From a bacterium 42_11 (GTDB lineage: Bacteria; Synergistota; GBS-1), in NCBI GenBank assembly GCA_001508835.1, contig LGFB01000104.1, positions 1-5,321 on the forward strand: a stretch of 5,321 nt of DNA, written 5' to 3'. How positions within the stretch are numbered: the stretch's first letter is position 1; each line of letters opens with the position of its first letter. This document shows positions 1 through 5,321 of the stretch, piece by piece. Made by a program: the position numbers and the translations under genes. The notes under the pieces are model-generated. The model saw nothing but the letters and a program-made list of their open reading frames with translations. It ran no database searches and was not told the DNA's origin.

Positions 1-197
1 TTATCGGCTTGGGAGCACAGCCTCCTCAGCCCGAGTTAGGTTTAATGGTTAGCATTGGTAGAGGTTATCTCAGAGATTATCCATGGGTTTCTCTATTTCC
101 CGGTTTAACGATACTTATAATGGTTTTAGGATTTAACCTCCTGGGTGATGGCTTAAGAGACCTTTTAGATCCAAGGGTGAGAAGGAAACTGCTATGA
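1..197 (+). CDS. ABC importer permease, DppC/OppC type (C-terminal 64 residues, 5' truncated by the window edge)
   Basis: This is the tail of an inner-membrane permease of the binding-protein-dependent Opp/Dpp importer family, which forms the transport channel with a second permease. The reading frame is open from the left edge (first whole codon at position 3) and ends at the TGA at 195-197. The visible part starts IGLGAQPPQPELGLM, the family's conserved GLGxQPPxPxWG-like loop. A hydrophobic last membrane helix follows (about WVSLFPGLTILIMVLGFNLL), then the typical end [17 protein letters not shown], in which the cytoplasmic tail is basic. The TTG at position 9 lies inside this conserved loop and is not a real start. 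The cytoplasmic EAA loop that contacts the ATPases lies upstream of the window. The stop overlaps the ATG of the next ATPase gene (ATGA), so the two are probably translationally coupled. The family call is secure; the substrate cannot be told from this fragment. Confidence 0.93.
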   Translation, partial: IGLGAQPPQPELGLMVSIGRGYLRDYPWVSLFPGLTILIMVLGFNLLGDGLRDLLDPRVRRKLL

Positions 198-1147
198 GTG
201 GACTACTGCTGGAGGTTAAAAATCTTAAAAGCTATTTCTATACCTATGATGGGGTAGTTAGAGCGGTTGATGGGGTGAGTTTTTATGTGAAAGAGGGAGA
301 GTCCTTTGGATTGGTGGGAGAAACCGGTTGCGGTAAAAGCGTTACTGCCTTGTCGGTGATGAGGTTACTTGACCCTCCGGGGGAGATCCTTGATGGAGAG
401 ATCCTGTTTGAAGGTAGGGATCTTTTAAAGCTTTCAGAGGATGAGATGCAAAAGTTAAGGGGAAACAAGATATCCATGATATTTCAGGACCCCATGGCTT
501 CGCTTAACCCTCTTATGAAGGTAGGAGAGCAGATTGCAGAAGTTTTAAAGGGGGAAGGTAATGGCGAAAGAGAGAAAATTGTGGAACTTCTTAAGCTTGT
601 TAGGATGCCTTCACCGGAGCGTGTGGTAAACTCTTATCCCTTTGAGCTTTCAGGCGGTATGAGACAAAGAGTAATGATAGCCATGATGGTTGCTTCTAAC
701 CCCAGGTTGTTGATAGCTGATGAGCCAACCACCGCTTTGGATGTAACTACACAAGCTCAAATATTAAATCTACTTAAAGAGATGAAAGATAAGCTCGGCC
801 TTTCCATATGGTTGATAACTCACGATCTTGGAGTTGTTGCTGAATTTTGTGATAGAGTTTGTGTCATGTATGCGGGTAAAGTAGTGGAGTGTGGGAGCAT
901 TAAAGAGATATTTAAAAATCCTCTTCACCCTTATACCCAAGGATTGCTCGCTTCCCTTCCAACTATAGAGAGAAAGGTTGATAAGCTAAGGAGTATTCCT
1001 GGGACCGTGCCGGACCTTATAAATCCACCTTCGGGATGTAGATTTCATCCAAGGTGTGACAAGGCTTTTGCCCCGTGCTTTGATGTGCCGCCTGAGGAGG
1101 TTAAGGTGAGCGAAAGCCATAGAGTTTTCTGTCATCTTTATTTATAA
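194..1147 (+). CDS. oppD: Opp/Dpp-family ABC transporter ATP-binding protein, OppD/DppD type
   Basis: One of the two cytoplasmic ATPases that power an oligopeptide/dipeptide-type importer. The 317 residues are a usual length for the family. Motifs in order: Walker A GETGCGKS (42-49), Q-loop Gln98 in [14 protein letters not shown] signature LSGGMRQR (152-159), Walker B RLLIADEP with Asp176 and catalytic Glu177, D-loop SALD-equivalent TALD (180-183) and switch His210 in ITHDLG. The C-terminal oligopeptide-transporter extension is present, with [12 protein letters not shown] and four cysteines (Cys282, Cys288, Cys295, Cys313). In family members such as mycobacterial OppD this extension binds a 4Fe-4S cluster. 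The ATG overlaps the permease stop, and an AGAAGG-like ribosome site sits 8 bases upstream. The GGM in the signature, where most ABC proteins have GGQ, is normal for OppD/DppD. Peptide transport is the default guess. In thermophiles this family also imports sugars, so the substrate stays open. Confidence 0.95.
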   Translation: MSGLLLEVKNLKSYFYTYDGVVRAVDGVSFYVKEGESFGLVGETGCGKSVTALSVMRLLDPPGEILDGEILFEGRDLLKLSEDEMQKLRGNKISMIFQDPMASLNPLMKVGEQIAEVLKGEGNGEREKIVELLKLVRMPSPERVVNSYPFELSGGMRQRVMIAMMVASNPRLLIADEPTTALDVTTQAQILNLLKEMKDKLGLSIWLITHDLGVVAEFCDRVCVMYAGKVVECGSIKEIFKNPLHPYTQGLLASLPTIERKVDKLRSIPGTVPDLINPPSGCRFHPRCDKAFAPCFDVPPEEVKVSESHRVFCHLYL

Positions 1148-1150
1148 AAA

Positions 1151-1157
1151 GGGGAGG
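1151..1157 (+). promoter_or_regulatory. Shine-Dalgarno site of the OppF-like gene, supporting a TTG start
   Basis: GGGGAGG lies in the 17-base gap after the OppD-like stop and 7 bases before the TTG at 1165. Its strength and spacing support this TTG as the true start. The protein then begins MKELLVEVKDLKKYF, matching the normal N-terminus of the family. No in-frame ATG occurs near enough to keep the Walker A domain intact with a normal N-terminus. Confidence 0.8.
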
Positions 1158-1164
1158 CAGGGCT

Positions 1165-2178
1165 TTGAAGGAGCTTCTTGTTGAGGTCAAAGATTTGAAG
1201 AAATACTTTCCTCTGAAAGAGGGAATCTTTGGAAGAGTATATGGCTATGTTAGATCGGTAGATGGGGTGAGTTTAAATATAGAGAGAGGGGAGACGCTTG
1301 CCCTTGTGGGAGAAAGTGGGTGTGGCAAGACCACGTTTGGAAGGCTTCTTCTAAGGCTTATAGAGCCAACCTTTGGCAGGATAATCTTTAACGGAGTGGA
1401 TATAACGAAATTGAAGGAAAAGGAGTTCAGGCCTGTGAGAAGGAGGATGCAAATAGTTTTCCAGGACCCTCTTTCATCTTTAAATCCGAGAATGAAGGTT
1501 AAGGATATCTTGGGAGAGCCCTTCAGATTACAGGGAGGTTTTTCTAATAGAGAGATAGAGGAGAGAGTTCTCGCTCTTCTTGAGATAGCTGGTTTAAGAG
1601 AGGAGCATATGTATAGATACCCTCATGAGCTTTCGGGTGGACAGAGACAGAGGGTTTGTATATTAAGGGCGATCGCTCTAAATCCGGAGTTTTTGGTTTT
1701 GGATGAACCCACATCGGCTTTGGATGTTTCGGTCCAAGCGCAGATACTTAATTTCCTTAAGGATCTTCAAAGGGAGCTGGGTTTGACATATCTTTTTATA
1801 ACCCATGATTTAGGTGTGGTTCGCTTCATGAGCGACCGGGCGGCTATAATGTATCTCGGTAGGATAGTGGAGATTGCCTGTAACGATGATCTTTTTAACG
1901 ATCCCATTCACCCTTATACGAGATCCTTGCTTTCTGCGATTCCCGTTCCCGACCCCGATGCGAAAAAGAGAGGAGAGCCTATATTGGGAGAGGTTCCGAG
2001 TCCAACTCATATCCCTTCGGGGTGTAGGTTTCATCCCCGATGCCCTTATGCCTTTGAAATTTGCTTTAAAAAGGAGCCAGAGTTAGAAGAGAGGGGGAAC
2101 GGTCACTTTGTTGCCTGTCATCTTGAGAAAATCGCTAACGATTTCAATTCCTCTTTTAAAGGCTCCTCCTTGAGTTAA
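1165..2178 (+). CDS. oppF: Opp/Dpp-family ABC transporter ATP-binding protein, OppF/DppF type
   Basis: The second ATPase of the importer, expected to form a heterodimer with the OppD-like protein on the cytoplasmic face of the two permeases. It has 337 residues and a TTG start with a good ribosome site. Motifs: Walker A GESGCGKT (49-56), Q-loop Gln100 in VFQDPLSSLNPRM, signature LSGGQRQR (156-163), Walker B FLVLDEP with Asp180 and Glu181, D-loop SALD, and switch His214. The loop IFGRVYGYVRSVDGVS before Walker A is typical of OppF, which separates it from OppD. The C-terminal extension has HPYTRSLLSAIP and Cys287, Cys293, Cys300 and Cys318, again a likely iron-sulfur site. The conserved part ends at about VACHL (residue 320). 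The last 17 residues look like an unconserved tail and are antisense to the conserved C-terminus of the deacetylase on the other strand. The substrate is not known. Confidence 0.95.
   Translation: MKELLVEVKDLKKYFPLKEGIFGRVYGYVRSVDGVSLNIERGETLALVGESGCGKTTFGRLLLRLIEPTFGRIIFNGVDITKLKEKEFRPVRRRMQIVFQDPLSSLNPRMKVKDILGEPFRLQGGFSNREIEERVLALLEIAGLREEHMYRYPHELSGGQRQRVCILRAIALNPEFLVLDEPTSALDVSVQAQILNFLKDLQRELGLTYLFITHDLGVVRFMSDRAAIMYLGRIVEIACNDDLFNDPIHPYTRSLLSAIPVPDPDAKKRGEPILGEVPSPTHIPSGCRFHPRCPYAFEICFKKEPELEERGNGHFVACHLEKIANDFNSSFKGSSLS
2083..2178. other. 96-bp convergent overlap of the OppF-like and deacetylase coding regions
   Basis: The last 31 codons and stop of the + strand ATPase gene are antisense to the last 31 codons and stop of the - strand deacetylase gene. 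Codon boundaries coincide (both frames start codons at positions equal to 1 modulo 3), so each codon pairs with a whole codon. The ATPase stop TAA (2176-2178) is a TTA leucine in the deacetylase, and the deacetylase stop (2083-2085) is a TTA leucine in the ATPase. The conserved parts of the two proteins meet at about 2122-2124. This leaves no room for a separate terminator between the operons. Confidence 0.9.
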
Positions 2179-2862
2179 TATGTGGTTTATAAGCTTTTCA
2201 AGCATGGTTAGCCTTGAAGCCCTTCCTATGCATGATGGATGAACTATTATGGAGATGTAGGGAATGTTCAAATGCAGCGAGCTTTCAAATTCCCCTTTCC
2301 ACATGGATAGAACCTCTTCGGGACCTTTTCTGTCAATTTCAAAAAGCACCCAGTCGTCGAGAAAATCCTCGATGGGGAGTTCTACAAGCGCTCCCTTTCG
2401 TGTTTTCTGAATATAGGGGAAATCACAGCCTTTCAAGCTACTGTCGTAGATTATTTTCAATTCTGTGAGTATATCAAGTGTGTTTTCTGATATTTCCCAA
2501 TAGGGTTTTCGAAAACCATTTATATCAGAAAAACTTTGGAGTATTTTAAGGGACTTATGGAGAAGCTCTAACTCCTTCTCACGGGAAAGCTCGTTGAGTT
2601 TTTCATGTTTGTATCCGTGAAGTCCTATTTCATGTTCATCTCTAACGATTTTCTCTACATGGTGAGGATATTCTTGAGCTACCCATGCGGGGACGAAGAA
2701 GGTCGTTTTTATTTCGTATTTTTTGAATAACGTAAGCAATCTATCGAGACCCACGTTTAAATCAAACTGGGCTTTTGATATCTTAACAGGGCATTTAGCA
2801 TAATAAAGTCTTTCTGCGCTGTCGGCATCAAAATCCACGGAAAGAAAGACATTTATACTCAT
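2083..2862 (-). CDS. Polysaccharide deacetylase-family protein (CE4/NodB fold, resembles H. pylori PgdA HP0310)
   Basis: A 259-residue single-domain protein of the metal-dependent NodB-type deacetylase family, which removes N-acetyl or related groups from sugars; relatives hydrolyse other C-N bonds. Motif 1 is SVDFDAD, with Asp10 the likely base and Asp12 the likely metal ligand. Motif 2 is LHGYKH with metal ligands His82 and His86. Motif 3 is GFRKPYWE (Arg118, Pro120, Trp122), followed by YDSSL (Asp140), LPIEDFLDDW, and motif 5 VHPSCIGRASRL with His208. From memory, this pattern and the length match the PgdA HP0310/PuuE-like branch rather than secreted chitin or peptidoglycan deacetylases with TFDDG. 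There is no signal peptide or membrane segment, so it probably acts in the cytoplasm. The ATG overlaps the TGA of reverse gyrase. The gene is AT-richer than its neighbours. The fold and family are secure; the substrate is unknown, and peptidoglycan itself is uncertain. Confidence 0.88.
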   Translation of the reverse strand: MSINVFLSVDFDADSAERLYYAKCPVKISKAQFDLNVGLDRLLTLFKKYEIKTTFFVPAWVAQEYPHHVEKIVRDEHEIGLHGYKHEKLNELSREKELELLHKSLKILQSFSDINGFRKPYWEISENTLDILTELKIIYDSSLKGCDFPYIQKTRKGALVELPIEDFLDDWVLFEIDRKGPEEVLSMWKGEFESSLHLNIPYISIIVHPSCIGRASRLTMLEKLINHILTQGGAFKRGIEIVSDFLKMTGNKVTVPPLF

Positions 2863-5321
2863 GAGCCCTTTGATTTTATGAATTCCAGAATTTCTTTAGT
2901 TCCCTCGTAGAGTTCGTTTAGCACGATTTGATATTCCCTTTCCCCGTTTTCTACCAGGTCCATTTCCTCTTCAAGTCTTCGGGTAAACTCCTCATCGGTA
3001 TATTGTGGGTACTGTTCTCTAAGGTGCTTGTAAACTTCTATGCCAAGCTTGGTGGGGAATAGAAACCCGTTTTTCTGCACGATGTAATGTCTTTCAAGGA
3101 GGGTTTCAATTATCGTGGCGTATGTAGAAGGCCTGCCCAGCTTTCGTTTTTGCATCATTTCTATTAAGGAGCCTTGAGTGAAGGGATAAGCTTTTGGTAG
3201 AGCTATTACTTTACTTTCCCTTATGTCAAGAGTTAGCTCTCCCTTTTCGATAAGCTCTTTTCCGATGGGGGAGATGTTGATGGGTATAAGTATGGAGAAA
3301 CCGGCTTCAAGGATTTTTAAGTTAAGCTCCTCTTCTTTTTGTATACCATCAAGGGAGAAGACAACCTTCCCTTTTAGCACCTTGGTTTCCTTCATCTGTG
3401 AAGCTATGAATCTTCTGAATATGAGCGTATAAAGAGATACGGCTTTAGAGGAAAGGGGAGTTTTCCCCGTGGTATAGATGTAACTTAAAAGCTCTCCTTT
3501 GTCCCATGGGTGCGTTGGTCTTATGCCCTCATGGGCTCCTCCGTCTCCCCATGTTCTTCCGTGGAACAGGTTTTCTCCCAGTTTTTCTTTAATATATTCT
3601 TTGGCTATGGATATACCTTTACCGCTAATCCTGAAGGAATCTGTTCTATGGTAGGTTATGAGTCCTCTTTCGAAGAGCTCTTGGGCTAAGGACATGGTTT
3701 CCTCGGCGCTCCATCCGAATCTTGAAGACGCTTCCTTAAGCATATTTGCGGTATCAAAGGGAGGAGGAGGGAGTATTTCCTCTTCGTGGATGTTTAATAG
3801 CTTAACGTGAAGCTGGTGAAGGCGCAGACCTTTAACATCATCTTTACTCCTTAGGGGAAATTCGATTCTTATATTAGGATCGGCTGTTACCCTTAAGAAG
3901 TAATTCTTTTCCTTTCTTTCCCTTTCTCTCTCTATTATCCAGCCTAAGACGGGGGTTTGGACCCTGCCTGCTGAGAGCCATCTTTGTTTAAAGGTTTCTT
4001 GTAGTAACTGACTTAAGGAGAAGCCAAACCATCTATCCGCTATTCTCCTTATAAACTGGGCCTCCACCAGTGGTTCGTTTATCTCCCTTGGCTCATCTAT
4101 GGCTTCTAAGAAAGCTCTCTTGGTCACTTCGTGAAACTCTGCTCTCTTAAATCCTGGGGAAAAGGGTCTTACATAGCAAGCCAAGTCCCAAGCGATCTTT
4201 TCTCCCTCAGTGTCAGGGTCTGTTGCTATAAAAACCATGTCCGATTCTAAAGCGAGCTCTCTTAACCCTTCGATTATCTCTCTTTTTTCATCAAAGGCAG
4301 GCATCTTACATTTTGAGCATGTTTCCTGGACCGTTTGTTCTCCGCAGTTTTGGCATCTCTTTATAGTATCATAATGAGGAACGAATGAATGGTCCATTAT
4401 TTCAACGCCAAACAGGCCTAAGTCATACACGAGATCGGCCACATGTCCCTTTGAAGCTGCGATAAGTAGCGTATATTTAAGAGCGTTTACTTCGTAAACA
4501 TCTACGCCGTGAATCTTTCTCCTCTGGGGAGAGCCAAAAAAGGATGCCAGGGTTCTTGCTTTATTAGGGGATTCAACGATAACGAGAGCAGTTTTAAATA
4601 AATCTTTGGGTATATTTTCTACCTTTTTGAGTTCCTCTCTTTCCCTGTCTACCCTTTCTATGATTTCCTTAACCTTTTCTGGCTCGTAGAGCTTGAAGGA
4701 GAATTCTTCAAAGAAGTATCGAGCCTTTTTTTCAAGGAGATGTAAAGCTTTTTCATCGTCCACTATTACTATGGATAATCCCTGAAGTAAGCCTCCGGAG
4801 CAGAGTCGAGAAGTCCTTCCCGCTGCTTGAAGATAGCCAGCGGTTTCAGGTATCAGAAGGTATATTCCCCCATCTATTATTCTTATCGGGCTTTCAGGGC
4901 TTGATGCCACCTGAGCTAAGAATTCTGGGTCAGAAATCCTTTCCGAGAGAAAGAGTCTTATCTCACTTAGAAGTTTTTGAGATCTTTCTGTGAGTTTTTC
5001 TTCCTCTCTTTCGAAAATTCTTCTTAAGAATGGTAAATATCTTCTTTCTACCTCTGGATATTCTTCAAGTAGCTTCCTTAAGGATGTTAGGGCGTTAAAC
5101 AGAGCTATCGCAGAGGTTTCCACTTTTAAGTTTATGAATGTCTTCGGGACCCCTATAAATATGGCGTATCTTGTTTCTGGTATATCGAGTCCCCTCGCAA
5201 GGGGATTTCTACCAGAGGCAATCCCCACAAGCACATCTATCTTCTCCTTTAAAAAGGCTTCTATATCAGCCTCTTCATAGCTTAGGGCTTTTATTCCCTT
5301 ACTCTCAAGCTTCTTGATTAC
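2859..5321 (-). CDS. rgy: Reverse gyrase (C-terminal 820 residues: helicase domain 2 remainder plus type IA topoisomerase; 5' end beyond the window)
   Basis: An ATP-dependent type IA topoisomerase that introduces positive supercoils into DNA; it marks thermophiles. The frame is open from the right edge (VIKKLESKGIKALSYEEADI), so the GTG at 5234 is internal and about 300 N-terminal residues (zinc finger, helicase domain 1) are missing. In window numbering: helicase motif V region VLVGIASGRNPLARGLD (30-46), a Glu/Arg-rich helical insert (about 66-150) probably corresponding to the latch, and motif VI QAAGRTSRL (165-173). The Toprim domain follows with VIVESPNKA (Glu250), SKGHVADL and ATDPDTEGE (Asp368, Asp370, Glu372). 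A zinc finger with Cys323, Cys326, Cys335 and Cys338 is inserted in the Toprim region. Then come SAGRVQTPVLGW, the DNA-cleaving Tyr557 in LITYHRTDS (codon at 3651-3653), AHEGIRPTHP and GRPSTYATII (729-738). All catalytic residues that can be seen are intact. The stop overlaps the deacetylase start. Confidence 0.97.
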   Translation of the reverse strand, partial: VIKKLESKGIKALSYEEADIEAFLKEKIDVLVGIASGRNPLARGLDIPETRYAIFIGVPKTFINLKVETSAIALFNALTSLRKLLEEYPEVERRYLPFLRRIFEREEEKLTERSQKLLSEIRLFLSERISDPEFLAQVASSPESPIRIIDGGIYLLIPETAGYLQAAGRTSRLCSGGLLQGLSIVIVDDEKALHLLEKKARYFFEEFSFKLYEPEKVKEIIERVDREREELKKVENIPKDLFKTALVIVESPNKARTLASFFGSPQRRKIHGVDVYEVNALKYTLLIAASKGHVADLVYDLGLFGVEIMDHSFVPHYDTIKRCQNCGEQTVQETCSKCKMPAFDEKREIIEGLRELALESDMVFIATDPDTEGEKIAWDLACYVRPFSPGFKRAEFHEVTKRAFLEAIDEPREINEPLVEAQFIRRIADRWFGFSLSQLLQETFKQRWLSAGRVQTPVLGWIIERERERKEKNYFLRVTADPNIRIEFPLRSKDDVKGLRLHQLHVKLLNIHEEEILPPPPFDTANMLKEASSRFGWSAEETMSLAQELFERGLITYHRTDSFRISGKGISIAKEYIKEKLGENLFHGRTWGDGGAHEGIRPTHPWDKGELLSYIYTTGKTPLSSKAVSLYTLIFRRFIASQMKETKVLKGKVVFSLDGIQKEEELNLKILEAGFSILIPINISPIGKELIEKGELTLDIRESKVIALPKAYPFTQGSLIEMMQKRKLGRPSTYATIIETLLERHYIVQKNGFLFPTKLGIEVYKHLREQYPQYTDEEFTRRLEEEMDLVENGEREYQIVLNELYEGTKEILEFIKSKGS
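2866..2871 (-). promoter_or_regulatory. Weak Shine-Dalgarno-like site of the deacetylase gene
   Basis: On the minus strand AAAGGG ends only 3 bases before the ATG at 2862, closer than the usual spacing. It lies inside the last codons of reverse gyrase. With the ATGA overlap, this suggests the deacetylase is mostly translated by ribosomes finishing reverse gyrase. The start itself fits the family, since motif 1 begins eight residues in, as expected. Confidence 0.4.

Noticed and set aside
269..282. Exact 14-base match to 1261-1274 (GATGGGGTGAGTTT), a possible repeat
   Set aside because: Both copies encode the same conserved DGVS segment before Walker A in the two paralogous ATPases. It reflects gene paralogy, not a repeat element.
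1810..2086. Open frames on both strands inside the OppF-like gene (74 and 70 residues)
   Set aside because: They are out of frame with a strongly conserved gene, lack ribosome sites and resemble no protein family.
2129..2144. Inverted repeat AAATCG-CTAA-CGATTT inside the gene overlap, a possible terminator
   Set aside because: The stem is only 6 bp and AT-rich, and no clear T-run follows on either strand. It is too weak to call a terminator, although it sits where one would be expected.
2197..2218. Inverted repeat TTCAAG ... CTTGAA just after the OppF-like stop
   Set aside because: The 6-bp stem has a 10-base loop and no T-run follows. It lies wholly inside the deacetylase coding region.
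2214..2468. 84-residue open frame on the + strand opposite the deacetylase
   Set aside because: It is antisense to conserved CE4 motifs, with no ribosome site or recognisable domain.
4990..5280. 96-residue Ser-rich open frame on the + strand opposite reverse gyrase
   Set aside because: It is the antisense shadow of the helicase domain. The serine-rich composition comes from reading glutamate and arginine codons backwards.

Overview
The window looks like part of the chromosome of a thermophilic or hyperthermophilic prokaryote, more likely a bacterium than an archaeon. The main reason is a reverse gyrase, an enzyme found almost only in organisms that grow at high temperature. Supporting signs are the heavy use of AGA/AGG arginine and ATA isoleucine codons and the dense packing of genes. 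I cannot name a genus. Sampled G+C is about 43-44% in the transporter and gyrase genes and lower (about 38%) in the deacetylase gene.

Left half (1-2178, + strand): the 3' end of an operon for an Opp/Dpp-type ABC importer. It holds the last 64 residues of a DppC/OppC-type permease, then two complete ATPases, OppD-like and OppF-like. The permease and OppD-like genes overlap in ATGA, and 17 bases separate the two ATPase genes. The ATPases would pair to drive uptake of a peptide or, as in some thermophiles, an oligosaccharide. The binding protein and the first permease would lie upstream of the window.

Right half (2083-5321, - strand): a second operon reading towards the first. Reverse gyrase comes first; its N-terminal part runs off the right edge and 820 C-terminal residues are visible. 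It is followed through another ATGA overlap by a polysaccharide deacetylase-family (CE4/NodB-fold) protein resembling Helicobacter pylori PgdA (HP0310).

The two operons converge and their last genes overlap by 96 bp in exact antisense codon register. Each gene's TAA stop is a TTA leucine codon in the other. There is no intergenic stretch of 300 bases, and no convincing promoter, terminator, RNA gene, mobile element or CRISPR array. The genes are all recognisable, so I see no undescribed system. The most unusual points are the overlapping gene ends and the coupling of reverse gyrase to a deacetylase.
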